A DNA stretch of 34,025 bases from Cruorifilaria tuberocauda (GCA_013365365.1 JABVXU010000574.1:1-34025); one strand, 5' to 3'. Counted from the stretch's first letter, positions 1 through 14,000 are shown. A program made the numbers and translations. The notes: generated by a model from the sequence alone, not told the origin.

Positions 1-3000
1 ATATATATACATATTCTATGTATCTATTAATTTATGTATCAGGCTTAATTTCTCCTATTACCATTCTTTTCATAATTGTCCATACCCACCCTGTACATAT
101 ATAATAAAAATGAAATAAAAAACATAAAATCAATGGAAGTGATTATGATAACAGTAAAGCTAATAACTGCGACAAGAGTAGCGTTTCAGGATATTTCAAA
201 AAGAAATATCAGGTTTTAGTATTAGTGATGAAGCTGAATTTTTTTTTACAAATTTCTACTTACTTCAAGTGAAAAAAATGGTACACCTATAGCGATTCGC
301 TTCTTGATGCGATCACGTAACGATACGTAGATTCTGCTAGATATGCAATCATTCTCAGTTCGCTTCATTTTTTATTGCATGCTCCTGGAGTATTTGAGCT
401 GAAAAAATTGATGAGAGATATTCAGCAAGCACTTAAATATCAATGAATACATGTGAATTATGTAACTTCAACTGCTCTACCAATAAATGAATTTCTAAAG
501 AGGGAAATCGAGAGAAAAGAAGGGTAGAGGAGATTTGCAGTTTAATTTCTTGAAACTGTTGAATAACAAGAACTATAGCAGTGATAAAGCTTCAAATGAC
601 TCTTAGTGACATTTAAGGTTATATAAAAATGATAAAGCGTAAGACAATAATGGCAGACAATGATTTGAATCAAAATATCATACTTAAAAGTAACAAGAAA
701 CAACTTAATCAATTATTACTATTATTATCTATGAAGGTTAATTACTCCGAAATGACAGCCTGATCTATAATCCTCGCTGAGCCAATATAAAATCCATTAC
801 AACTCTTTAGCTAGCATTCACCACTTTACTTCCATTATCACTCGTCATCAGATCCAAATTAGCATGAATAATTAAGCTAACATTAAATCATTAAAAACAA
901 GTAGTGGAACAGGTGAGAACAGAGAAGACGGAGCGTCCTTTGCTTTTAGATTGGAATGTAATGTGAACTGAGCTAGTTTGAGTTTCCCATTGAGGTGCAG
1001 TGCGCGATGTTTACTACGGGGAAATTGTAGTGATTTCACCTCGGGCAAATTGTAGTGATCTTAGCTATATTATGAACGTCTCTCTGCATCGAAAGGTACC
1101 TTTGTACGATGAGTAAAAGGAACACTGTATGCCATCCAGAAAGAATGGAAGAAAGATTCATTAAAAGAATTAGATCAGTTTAGTGGTCACAAAGTGGTCA
1201 CCTGGCTTCATCAAAGCTCATGTTTTCCCTCTCATTCCTTATTTCCGAATTTCATATCTTCGTTATGGTTAGAAGTGCGAAGATTAGAAGAGATGAGTGT
1301 TGCTTGTGTTTCAAAGAGGAGAGGAATTGGGATCAACTTGATCCTCTGTTTATCCTTCCTTCTTATAATTTCAATAATACTGATTTGAAACTTTCGACAT
1401 TTGTAATTGTTTTTCGGGGCTAAATATCCTTCACTTGCAATTGTCAGCAGAAAAGCTCACTGCCAAGAAATAATCAGGAAATCAGAATTGCTAAAAGTTA
1501 GCCTTTTTTCTGTATGGGAAAGGAAATAAAAGCTATTTTTATGCAGGTATGAGAAGCAAGAAATGATTGATAAATAATTAAAGATTAAAACAAGTTCTCC
1601 AATTTGTAGGATAGTGCATTTATCGCTGGTATACAAATCAATTCTTTAAGAAGAACGTGGATGATTCAGACTGAATCAATGGATTAAAGATCCCGAGAGT
1701 TCTGAGCAACAGACAATGTAATATGTGCCTGAATACGGATCATCTCTTTGAAGATGGAGAATGTAGCGAAAGAAACATCGCTGTTACTTTTCTTTTAACA
1801 TATCATTTCAGGTGAACATTTCATAAATAGTTTTATGCTTTTACTATGCTTATATATTAGCTAGGATATCAATTTTGATTGCTTCTGAATGGCATTTTTG
1901 ATTTAAAAAAAAGATTGTTGAATTGCTTTTTGACAGCAGTGGTAATATTGAGAGTTAGCAAAAGCGAGATGAACAGAGGTTAGTTAATGTATAATGATTA
2001 TCAAAGATTTCAAGGTTGTCCACTGAGACTAGTACAGATTGGAGTAGACAGAGAGCATGATTAGTGGAACTTGGAGCTAATAGCAGGTATAATGGATGGA
2101 GTTTATCCGGGTGAGAAGTATAGTGTCATTTTCTTCTTTTCTTCTATTGAAATCTAATCATTATTGATTCTTCCATTAAAGCTAACAGCTTACTGCTCGT
2201 TGAAAAGTTCAGCTTCTTTTCCAAACGACAACGAACACGTCTAAAACTCTCTCTCCCTTCATTCTTTTCCAGTCGCATCTCATTCATACACAGCCTCATG
2301 CGAATTTTTCTCACATTGTTTACTATTTTTTTTATTTACTTCTATATTTACTTCTCAGTTTATTTGATAATATGATAAAATTATATTTCCTAAGTGAAAA
2401 AGAAAACTTTTCTTTACAAAACATACTGCCCCAAACACCCATCAAAATTCTCATCATTTTTAAAACATGATAAAATTTGTTATTGCTAATTGGAAGAGTT
2501 GTGCTAACTTTACTATATCTTTTCAAAGTCAGTTTAATCATTTTTAATTCGATACATTTTGAAGTTACGATAATGGTTTTCTATTCTAAGCAGCTTATTC
2601 CTGGCTAGATTTATTGAGTCCATTTTCCTTCCCCTCAACCCGACATCTTTTGTGATAGTTGTTACAACAGTTTTAGTTTTAAGGAGTTTCTGCAGAGGCA
2701 GAAATTTTCCTGTCCGTCTGAATTGGTAATTAGAGTGAAAAATGATGACCAATTGGTCGAAAAGGAGCAGTTACAGTTCCATTTTATGTTTCATAAAAAT
2801 ATATCTGTGGATTGGACAAATGCCAGCCATATATTGTGGCGATCGATAGGTATGAAGCGGAATCAGAGAGATGGTAAAAGTGAGGTAGACGGTGATATTA
2901 TGTCCACTCAGCAACCTATTTTCTCCATTACTTTTGTTGAGAAATGAATTAATTCATCGGGAATTGATGGGAAGTTATCAGTGTTAGGTATTTATTTGTC

Positions 3001-3625
3001 TTTATGATTTTCGTAACACTCATTTCCTGCCTATAACCTGAGACTGTCATTCATAAGAGTTCATACGAGCAGTAGAGAAGCAGTAGAGAAATAAAATAGC
3101 CATTAATTAGATAATATGAGGTATCCACGGTGATGCAGAATCAGTAATAAATTTTCTCGTATTCCACGTGAAATTTGTAATATTGTTTGTCCATAACAAG
3201 GATTTTCTGTTTCTCTTTAAATAAGTTTCTAACAAAGTGACCAATTAGACCAGTTAAATCAAAGGTTTAATTGCAGAAATCAATATTAAAGGTATATTTT
3301 CCGAAGCTGACCTTGAACATTGCATTACCTAAATGTAGAAATATGAATGTTTAAAATTCTGACAGAAATATTATTGGTTTGCTGTGGTTCGATCCACTTT
3401 GGAGGATGGAAGAAAATAGAAAGGATCGGAAGTGTCTAGATATAGGTCATTTTTGTAGAAGTGAGTTCAGATTATCCCGCTCGCAGGAACTGTTCCCTTG
3501 ATTGTTTTATATATAGTCAGTGGTACATATGCATACCTCTCTGTCTGCCGTGTCCACTTCTCTCCGTTAATCTAAATGGACTTCTAACAATTCCACAGAC
3601 CATAGTATTTCCTAACCCTTCATAC

Positions 3626-3650
3626 ATATATATATATATATATATATATA
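3626..3650. repeat. TA dinucleotide microsatellite
   Basis: Uninterrupted alternating AT run of about 25 nt, continuing with interruptions (GATATATACGTATATG) to about 3668. It is a simple-sequence repeat in intergenic DNA, likely polymorphic in length. Confidence 0.9.
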
Positions 3651-3918
3651 GATATATACGTATATGTATAACCTTGATTATAACGACGATTCAGTTCTTT
3701 TCTAGAAAAGGTCACACATGAAGTAATTGAGCCTGATATCATGTTTTATTTTACTTTATTTCAAAAATTTCATGACAACTTTCTCACATTTGAAAGAATT
3801 TTCCTCTTTATCATATCACCGACTATCGATAATTTATATCATTACTGCTGCAATTCTATTTCACTACTTGATTAAAATGCTTCTTGAGGGAAAAACATTT
3901 AAGAGAAGTTTGATGCAT

Positions 3919-3974
3919 ATATTTTCTGTTGTGAAGATAACATTAGATATTTTCTGTTGTGAAGATAACATTAG
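3919..3974. repeat. 28-nt perfect tandem duplication
   Basis: Two head-to-tail identical copies of a 28-nt unit, 3919-3946 and 3947-3974, each running from ATATTTTCTG to AACATTAG. No gene is supported across it. The identity of the copies suggests a recent local duplication or replication slippage. Confidence 0.9.
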
Positions 3975-6900
3975 AAATTTCGTTTTCTTCCTCAATTTCA
4001 CTCCGAAATGAGTTCCAGTTTGCAGAGGTTTTTAGCGCAGAATTTCTATTTGCAAGATAGACAGCAATTCTCATGGCTAGTGAGTCAATTCCTACTATAG
4101 CAGGGTAATTGATAGTAGGCACTCTTGAGTGCATCATCAAGTTGTGAATTATATTTTGAATTATAATATTGAGAAGTAATCGAAAATTGTCTCTTCCTTT
4201 ATTCTCTCCTGTCATTTCTCGATAGTTGGACCGCCATTCAAATTTCGACCACATATTGTAAGTAGGAAATTCAAAGTGTCAAAATTGTCATAAATGTGTC
4301 ATCACTTCAATACTGTATCGTCATCACTCCCAATAGAACGAGGAGCACTTATATGAACTGTTGTTCCATTGCTACCTTTGTTAGCATTGCTTCCACGTAA
4401 AAGTGTTTATGATTAGGGAAGTGTGCCATCATCATAAAAATCTACACTGCTAATCATTTCTTTAATTCTTGCTTTTCTCTCTCTTCCTCTCTCTGTAATT
4501 TCTTTTCGCAATTAAAAGAACGATTCATCATTGAATTTTACCCTATAAGTTTTCATGTTAAGCTTTTCTTTCTACCTGTTTGTTTCCTTACTGAAATAAT
4601 TGTTTTGACAAGAATAGTAAAAAGCGGATGCGTATCGAAACACGATCAAACGGAGAGATAGGCTTGTTTCAGCTATATCTACCGCCATGTTCCATGTCCA
4701 TGATCATCTGTGTATATATTTGTACTCAAAAGTGTTGCTTAAATGGAACTTTTGCTGCTCCACTTCTCAAGCTTATATTTTGAAGTTAGCAAACACACTT
4801 CTGCGGACTCTATGCTTTTGAATAACTGTCGAGTCAAATTCATTCTTAGCATAACAATGACGGGAAATTTTCACTCAAAGCCTCTAAAATGAAATCTCAC
4901 TATGAAGTGGAGATGAAGCGAAATCAATTAATAAATATAAACTTTTAGTTTTACCGTTCGATTAATTACAATTTTCATAGCAGTTGCTATAAAATGTTAT
5001 TCGTAGCACCAAGTTTTACCCTACACAACTGTCACTGAAATGTTTCATTGATTATTCTGAACTTTAGGTAATCAGAAAGTCCTAAATGATCTAAAATCCA
5101 TAAGCTAAACCAAACCGTGAGCGTATTGGATTATATCTCTGACTAGTCACATCATTCCAATTCAATATAATTACGGATAGCGCTATCGTGGAAGTTGTAG
5201 TGTAGTTTGCTCAATGGAGGAATGATATTATAAATTGGCAGATATGAAGTTCGTAATGGAAAATCAAATTTTTTTTCCGTTTTATAATTCTATAACTGTT
5301 AGCTGATGGCAGTATATGCAGCTGTTATCTGACCATAAATAATTTCCGCAAAATTTTAATAATGTTTAATATGTTCAGTTTTCTGATGAGTTTCTGAATA
5401 TGTTCTGCATTTACCGTTTTTTCAGCCGTTGGAAAATAGTTTAAGCCTGGTATTTAATAAAGAATTTTGCAAAAGATAATCTTTGACCTTGAGTAGAAGG
5501 CTATTTCTTATTGATTGTTATAGGAGGTGGTAAAGATGTAAGAAGTTAATGTTTACGTACTGATGAGGAATAGGAAGAAAGAGGTAGGTAACTAATGAAA
5601 TTTAGAATTAAAATGAAATTCTTTTCTCCGCTATTAAGGAAGCAGTTATCCCGATTTGGGGAAATGAACTACTTCATTGTTTGTTCTTTCTCGGTCACTC
5701 AGCTCTTCAATCGATCGCAGAGATGGAGATTGCTGACCAGACATTGAAATGTAATCTATGCTCTCACTACTACTCCCTTCATATGGACGTAGATTTTTAT
5801 TTCAAAATTCATCCCCCAGCATCTTTCCTTACTGAATAACTGAAATAATTGATTCGGAAAAATTACGCGTTGATAGCATCACACTAGCAAATAATTTCCA
5901 GCTACTTTAAAGTTAAACATAATTTTCGCTTCCGTTCATGCTTTCTTCCCTATTTTCCAGTTGGATTTAGCAGTTGACCGAATCAGTTAATAATTTAATA
6001 ACCGCTGATTTCAAAATTTCACTCTCTGCTACATAGCACTGTAGTTTGTAACCTTTATAAATTATTTACTGGAAGGAAAACGGTAATTTCCTGATCCGAA
6101 ATCGTTTCCCTTTTAGAATCCATTTCTCCTGTAGTGTTATGCTTTCATTCATTACCTGAAATTTGGAAAGGAATGATTTGTTGCTGTCGCTGTCGCTGTT
6201 GCTTCCACTGCTGCTTCCGCTGCAGTTACTACTATTGTTGATGCGGAGTAGTCGTAGTATGAGTAGAGTAGAGTGTAACAAATATCTGATGGTAAAGTGA
6301 CGTCCAGTACAGTCTCCTTTCAATCTGATCAAAACCCTCTCTCCAATCTTTTCATCTCTCTGCATTATTCTTCAATGAAAATTCTCGCATTGAAAGTTCA
6401 ATGGAATGATAACATTTGATACTAATGTCTTATCATCATAGTATTATTTTAATATTTTCAAATTTCCCATTTATATTTTTAACGAAATTGCTCTTGATCT
6501 AATAGCATCGGTATGAGATGCATTTCTATGAAATGAAATTATCATAAAGAACGAGCTTATCGTTTACCTTCACACTTTCTCAAACGTCTCCTCTGCTTAT
6601 CCATGAAATGCTCAATTGTTAGATTACTTGTCTGATAAATTTCAAAAGGGAAGGTAAATTTAATCGTCGAATATGTTTGAAATAAATAATATTTCAGTCG
6701 AAGAACTATATTCGTGAAAGTTTTCTTAAAGTAATTTAAGGGTATCTTCTGGTCGAAAATGACTGATGAGTCTGTCTTATGAATTTATTTCCCTTGCGTT
6801 TCTTTTATTGTAACGAACAAATTTGTGGGTTCAATAAAAGAAGAGTCTCTCCCCTCTTGAGTGCACCTGTTCCACGAATAAACATGGCAGACAACATACA

Positions 6901-7990
6901 TCATTACTCGCTATTCTTCGCTCTTCCCTCTGAATCAAAATCAGAATCAGAATCACCATGGATGATAATATCCTGGCTCATTTCACATAACCATCTTTCT
7001 CTTTTCTTTTTTGTTATATAAACTAAAATGCTTCAACCAGTTTGCATTACGGGTAAAATAATGCTTCTGAAATCAGTCAACTTTATTTCCAGTATGCTGT
7101 ATCGTCTCACCTAACGTACTCTCATGAAAAGAATCAGTAGTAACAATGAGAATATTAGGAATCAATTAGCAATGATTGATCAGTGGAAGCAGGAATGGAA
7201 GTGAAAGTACTTCTAACATCGTAATTTTGTACTTTCCTTCTGAAATCACTAATCACTGACACGACTCATACGATAAACAACGTGCATTGCTGAAGAGATT
7301 GATCTTTGTGCCTCCTTCTCTATTTCTTCATCTACTGCAAGTGCAAGTATCTCCGATTATTCTCCGGAAATCATTTCCGTTTTTCTTTATTTATTCTAAT
7401 CCATTTATATCCAAGTTATCTCTTTCCTTCCATTTTTTTATAAAGTTTGCAAATTCATAAAAAAGAATGGGAAAATATTGAAATGCTTTCCGATCTGTCT
7501 TTCCATCATCTTCCTTACAGCGAACAGATGAATCGGTGTTTCTTCTATCTTCTCTTACACCATTTATAAACTTTCCTTTTTATTAAATCAGTGATTAAAA
7601 TGATGTGGTTAGCCATGAACACTCGTATCCTGTAAACGGATACGTCTATTAGTTAATATTTCCAATACAGCACCCATGTTTAGAAGATGAGGACGCCGCA
7701 TATCGCATTTCTCATTTCCGTTTCGGACTACTACCATAGTATAAATGCTAAGGACAAAGACAGAAAGGAACAGAGAAAGGGAGAGAGAGTCAATTATTCC
7801 TCTCCAGAGATATTTTTTAAAGGAAGATCTTACTGAAGTAGGAAAAATTAAGAGAATGTTGTTATAACTTGTTCGTATCTGTCTCTTGATTTGATCCACA
7901 CATCCATCTTTTCTATGATTCTTATAAGTCGATTTAAACTGTCTCATTTTCCTCTTTTCTTCTAATTGTTAATAGCTAATTTGTAATCAT

Positions 7991-7995
7991 TTTAG
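7991..7995 (+). promoter_or_regulatory. Probable SL trans-splice acceptor of the glucose transporter
   Basis: TTTAG acceptor 26 nt upstream of the ATG at 8022, after a T-rich stretch. No upstream coding exon is visible that would use it as a cis acceptor, so spliced-leader addition is the simplest reading. A cis-spliced 5' non-coding exon further upstream remains possible. Confidence 0.5.
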
Positions 7996-8021
7996 ATCAT
8001 CCAGGACACCCGTCAAGAATA

Positions 8022-11000
8022 ATGGTAAATGACGAGCAGAAGGGAAGAACGATATCATCGGAAGCTGCGGAAAAGGAAAGATTACTGAAGCATGAAGAAG
8101 CGGCGAAAGCACTCGGTAAACCGATCTATGATGATATGAAGGTGAGTGAAGTGTATTCCTATGCCTTCTCCTTGTCAGAATTGATTATGAAACGAGTCGA
8201 CCGACGAAAGCACATTGATTAATTGATGAGTTGTTGTTCACAAATCAAAAATCTCAATGAAATCAAATTATTTCGTTTCCTTGAAGAATTATTTCTTGAT
8301 GAATTCTTCCTCTCCTTCGTCTATTGTTTCTTTTTCTTTCCTTCGATTCGGAAAATTAGCGATAGCATTTTTGAAGGGTAGTTACCTTGGAGATCCGTCT
8401 CTTACGCTACTGCAACTTTTCCAAATATGCAAATATTTATCGCGGACAATTACATATGCCATTTTCATAGTTACAAAAAAGAATGATAATATGGTAGCGT
8501 CGACATTTCCATTTATATAAAATAGTTTAAATGCATCGCTTATCTTTGTGTTTACCATCATGAGATGATCTTTGTACTGTTTTTGAAAGGTTATGAATAA
8601 AATCTTATTGCTGAAAATATCAGTGAAAACCGGAAAGGGAGCGAAGTTTACTAACAAGAACCATCGCAAAGCAGCGTATTGCTTCTTGCAAAAAAATCAA
8701 AGGCCCAATATTACCGCGTGACATTTTCTAGGAGCGTGACATTTCCGCTCCTTCCTTTCTATCATTGAAATAATAGACAGTTCTTTACCTCTTCTCCAAT
8801 TATTTCACCAGTTCAGTATTATCCAACTTTCTTCCTGGACTATGATGACATGTACCTTATTTTTATTTTTGTCGTTAATGTTAATGCTCTGTGATTTTGA
8901 GTTGAACATTATCAGTCATAAATAATTTCTTTTTCATCCTTCCCGACACTCTCTAGCTCCAAAACTTGTTTTCTATCATGGTAATGTGACAAAAGTCATT
9001 TTGTATGATGGGTAAGATAGAAATTTGTTGAAATGTTCGCGAATCAGAACTTACTGTCTTCCGAAATATTTCATATAGGAATGGAATACCGGTATTCCAT
9101 TCCTATATGGAATATTTCGGAAGACGAATTCCTGATTCAAGTTTCTGGTTTTCGAATTCTTGGCTCAAGCAAAGTTATGTAGTCGTTGAGAAGATGCTAG
9201 ACGGTTAAAAAATGGATAAGCCTGCGATGTATTGAATATACAGGTAACTGAGATAAATTAACGAAAAGAAGGTTGAAGAGATATTTTGCAATAAGAGGAA
9301 GATAAAAAATAATCATCATACCGTTCTCTGAAATTTCTTCGATATCTTTCCTGAGTAAAATATTCATTTAGTAATTAGTATAAAAGAAGCGGCTGAGGTT
9401 ATTCGTGGAGAGAATCACTGGTACTTTTCATCATTTCGTTATTATCTCCATCCCTAACAAGTCAGCGCTACACACGGTAATATTTTCAGTCTCGATTTTC
9501 TCAAAATATTAAAAAGAAACCATTATATGCTTGTTAAATTGTGAGCGTGATTTCTTCGATTTGTTTTATTTCATAGTAAAATTTCGGTTCAGAATGTTGA
9601 AATTTAACAGGAAGCTATTTGTTTGCTATCAAAGATGCAAACTTTTCCACAGAAATCTAAAAATTTTTCAATGAATATTAAAAATATTGCGTTCATAACT
9701 GTAAAATAGTGCAGCAATTCACCGCTTAACTGATAATTTGGTATTCCTATCAAAGGAATACTAAATTTGCATTTTTTTAAAAAAATTCGGAAAAGTTAAC
9801 CCATAACGTCATGTTGTAGTTGTAACTGTATTTATCACCATAAAACTGTTGAAACTGTGTAGTGATAAACGCTGTTGGTCGGTTAGCTGCTACGCTTGTA
9901 AAAGATTTATAATCGTTATTGTTATAATCATATCTGGCTGTGCCAACATTGGGGATTTGATTAGTGAACGAAGTGGAAATATAATTGAACTAATCTAATG
10001 GCTGGTCAAGAAAGTCTAGTGGTAGATTTTTTTCATTTCTCCTAAAATAATTCTTAATTTCCTTCTGAAATCCTCTATTTTTCCCAAATTCATCCAGCAG
10101 TTCTATTCTATTCTATTAATTACCTTTTTATTGGAGCGAAGAATAATTGCATTGTTATAGAAGGGAAACTTTTTATAAGCAGTCTGTCTGTAAACACTTC
10201 AATTTTTAATTTCCCTTGAAAATATTCTTCATACAGAAAGCGGAGAATTCAGTATTGGTAGGATGTAAGTATGGATGAAAAAGTTGCGATTCTGCTGTCT
10301 ATCTGTTTACTTCGATGCTGTTAATTGTTGTGGGGATCATTGATCTTCTACTCAATAAATTTTTCTTTATTGCAATTTGTTTAACCGTTCATTTCATGTA
10401 GAGGGAGAAAAGAGGGCATTTCTATCTATCATTTCTTCATACTCTTTAAGAAAAGTTGTCATTTTTAACTTCTTTCCACATCCTTTCTCTCACTCTTTTT
10501 TCAATCACATTCATATTTCTCCTCTCCCCTTCCCCTTCCTCCCCAAAAACAAAAAAAAAAGCATGCTTAAAATTTGCTAACGAATAAATCTTGTGAGTTA
10601 CCACTGGGAAAGAATGAAAAGAGGAGATAGCAAAAATCTTACTCCTCATTCTGTAGTAATATGTAGTAAGAAATCACTAAGGAATAATGCGATCTTGTAG
10701 GACCTGATATCTGAAAGCATACCACATATTGAAGATGATAAATTTGATTTTAGAGGAAATGTTGAAATAGAGTTTTGCATGAAGATTCATGCGTTACTAC
10801 TGTAGTTGCTTTCATTGCCATTATTCATATATATATTTTCTTGATAGATAGATAATCGACTTCTTCAATTTTTCAGTAGAATTCATTGTGAGCGCTTTTT
10901 TCGGTTTTTCTTTTCAGCATGGTAATTCGAAAATTTTCAAATTCTTTCATGAGATTTAAAAATCTTTGTCCGTTTAATATGAATCATTTGCTCGGATCGG

Positions 11001-14000
11001 TTGATAATCTGTCATAGTCATTATTGTTTGTTTAGTTCATAGCTTTCTCAACAGTCTTTTGCATCCATCTCATTCAATTTCATAAATTATTGTTAAAATT
11101 TCAAATTTCAAAGTATCAGTGGAAACTGAAAATTGATGTAACAAAGCAGTTGTGGCAGGAATCGAATCAGTTTTCTGTTTTCTTTCAATTTTCAGTCCTT
11201 AATTTTCGATGCACAATGGAGAGTAGAAGAGGAAGTGTTTTATGTTGCTCACAAAAAATAGCAAGTGGGACGGCAAATGACTGCTCAAGAGATTACAATG
11301 ATTCTTGATCTCTCTCAACTTTACATTCTCTTTAGCTTATCCTTACTCGTTTCATCTCTCTCTAAACTTTACTCTTATCCCACTATTTTCAAACAAAAGC
11401 TATGAAAAATTAATATTTTACACCGTTGTATGAATGGTTTAAGGAACTTTGAGGGGACGTCTTGCATTCCTATTCTTGTCAACGATAAGAGGATTCTGTT
11501 ACAGTTGTAAGATGAGGAGAAATGATAAGGTGGGATAGAATATTGTCCTGCGATGATTTGACACAGGAAAGCTGGTGAAAATGATCTTACCGATATGGCG
11601 AATATTAGTGAAGTGATAATAGTGCTCAATGCGCAGTGATGGCACATTCTCTTCCAAATGTCTTTATTTCATTCATGTTATTATGGTGGAGAACGACGTA
11701 CGATACGAATCCGATCAAAAATTTCCCCTTAAAGTCAAAGTTATTATCTTCTGACTTCCTTTCTTCATCTTATTTTTTTAATAAATCAATTAGTTTATAT
11801 GATAACAGAAACAAGTAATTACGTCGTACTTTATTTTCTCATTCTCAGCTAACACAGCTAATTGTAATTATTTGAGGTTTGCTCAACTTTATATTATTCA
11901 TTTAATATTTATCCAAAACTGAAAAAAAACAAAAACTTCGCTGTTATTGCTACAAACTAAATTGTATTTTCTTCTCTATTGCTGTTGCTAATAACGAATT
12001 AAAAAATGGCTCTTGAGAGAAAAATGGATACTGAGTTTCTCTCCATTTTCAGTTAAAATTGATAATTGATAATGGATAATACTGATAATGATAGCAGGTT
12101 TTGAGTGTCGCCAAACGCAGTAAGGACTCTTTTCAACTGTTCACTTCAGATTAGTTACAGTGAAACTGGTATTTTGAATAATTTTACAACTATATTGAGT
12201 TGTTTTAGTGGCATAAATCACTAATATATAATAGGTGATGTTTAGAAATTTGATTTCAAGCAATGAAATTGAGAATCAAAGGGAGAAAAAAGTTATGTTT
12301 CAGCCTGAAATCACCTTGATTGTTGTTCTTCACAGCTGCGCTTTGTTACCAGCTTTGTAGTTGCGATTTGATTTCAACTAATCCTCTTTCGTTATTTCAT
12401 AAATATTCATTAAAATAATTCCGCAGCACTGATTTACATTTCTGTTTATGTGTCAGAAAGACTTTGTTATGGAACTATTGTTTCTCGTATTTTTTCTCCT
12501 CTTTCATCTACTAATATTGAGGGTGGGCCCCACTGACATTGATAAGGTCATTCTTTTCTACTTTATCAATTTATCTGTTATCCAGTTACTACTTGGATGC
12601 TCAAGAAGTAATATATTCCCTGTGCGCTGACGTTTTCTATTTGCAGTTTTCTTGAATTGAACACACTGCATTGGATCATTTATTTCTTTCTCATTGGAAT
12701 ATGTAACGTTTAAAGATAAGTAGATTAGAGGAGAGTAATTACTCCTAGTTAAAAATTTTTTTCTCTTAATTATGGATATCGAATTTTATGAAAATGAAAG
12801 ATGCAATCTGAAAGATTTGAATAACAGTTCATTGAGACAGATGTTCAGTGTCCCTTATTATTGAGTTACTTTATTAATTTTTTTTTCTGATTATCGACAG
12901 GAAAAAGAGTAGCTTTGCTTTTCACGTGATTTAATTACGTTTTCATTTTGAAGGCACTTACGATAAGAGATATCATTCGAGTTCTCTCACTGTATAGTTT
13001 CGTCATATGTGAATAAAGTATTATTGGATCACGTCCTGAGCGGAAAGCAAAAACAACGAGCCTAAACGTAAATCATTCCTCAACAACAATATCTCTTCTC
13101 TACTGAACGTATTTCGTGCTTACATCGTTCATAGAAGACGACTATTTTGTCTTACAAAAATAATCTTATTTTTTGACAAACTGCTTGCAAATTGAACTAT
13201 TGTGCACTGAGAAGATGCTGAGAAAAGGTCAACAAGCAGGTGAAGTACGTATTGCCCTCCTTCAACGTTTGAAATTCAGTTTTTCCCTACTTTCAGTCGT
13301 GCATGTAAAGCACGTCAAACTGTCTTCTCTTCTGTGTTTTTCTGCTTGTTCTCATCAAAAATAAGTTTGCTAAAGGCATCCTAAAGTCATATGTCTTTCT
13401 GATTGTCTCCACAAAGTTTGGCATATAGATTCTTACAAAGAAATGGTTGATTTCAATTTTTTACTACCTCAGAATTACTTCTTAGAAATCAAATTTTCAC
13501 TTTTTTATTTTGTTTGCCATTTTTTTGTGAAAATTTCCAGTATTAAAAGAATTAAAATGATGTTATAGGTTCGGTAGTTGAAGGAATATTCTCTAGTTTA
13601 ATGTTTTGCTCCTCGCCATATAACCAGATTAATGGAATAAAATGTAATAAATTGAAGATGAGCTGTCTTTCCGTCTTAGAATCTCAATAACTGTTTACTA
13701 AAAATTTCAGGGCGGATGGACACAGTCTCTACTGATGGCCGTTGCATCGGCAGCAATCGGTGGTTCATTTCAGTTTGGTTATCATATCGGATGTGTTAAT
13801 GTTCCTGCAAAAGTATTCAATGTTTCTTAAAAATTTTTTCATCTTATTTGTTTCCTGTTTTGTCTTCTAGCATACTAAGTTTGCATAGATTTTTGTCTGA
13901 AATGCAATTTTAGATAATTAAACTATGGATGATCGAATCACATAAGAAACTTTTCGGTGAAACATTAACGCTTGATGAAATTGGCAGAGTTCAGTGGTAT

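Larger units (their letters stand above)
1..7990. other. Gene-free 5' flank of the glucose transporter
   Basis: About 8 kb of AT-rich DNA in which I can support no gene. Open frames here are short, have no recognisable family motif and do not chain through plausible splice sites. Small features seen are a TA dinucleotide run (3626-3650), a 28-nt tandem duplication (3919-3974), an imperfect direct repeat sharing AAATTGTAGTGAT (about 1017-1034 and 1041-1059), an interrupted GCT/GTC-type triplet tract (about 6180-6240) and an ATCAGA-type short repeat near 6930-6955. Promoter or enhancer elements for the downstream gene could lie here, but none can be named from sequence alone. Confidence 0.6.
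8142..13710 (+). other. 5.6-kb first intron of the glucose transporter
   Basis: This intron is far longer than the others in the window, which run from 65 nt to about 1 kb. It starts with GTGAGT and ends AAATTTCAG. No gene is supported inside it on either strand. It contains a 70-nt near-perfect palindrome (9056-9125), a smaller hairpin (9735-9767), a pyrimidine tract followed by an A-run (10516-10560) and a possible alternative first exon (13215-13244). Long first introns often hold regulatory elements, which is only an inference here. Confidence 0.75.

Noticed and set aside
3378..3398. GTGGTTCGATCCAC resembling a tRNA T-arm.
   Set aside because: No D-arm, anticodon arm or acceptor stem could be placed around it; the loop size is also wrong.
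3943..4254. 103-aa minus-strand open frame.
   Set aside because: It runs through the 28-nt tandem duplication, has no recognisable motif and no fitting splice sites or neighbouring exons.
6066..6365. 99-aa minus-strand frame with a Ser/Asp/Asn-rich stretch.
   Set aside because: The biased stretch comes from an interrupted triplet repeat; the rest shows no family features.
7609..7947. 112-aa minus-strand frame upstream of the glucose transporter.
   Set aside because: No motif, mixed composition and no splice partners; treated as a chance open frame.
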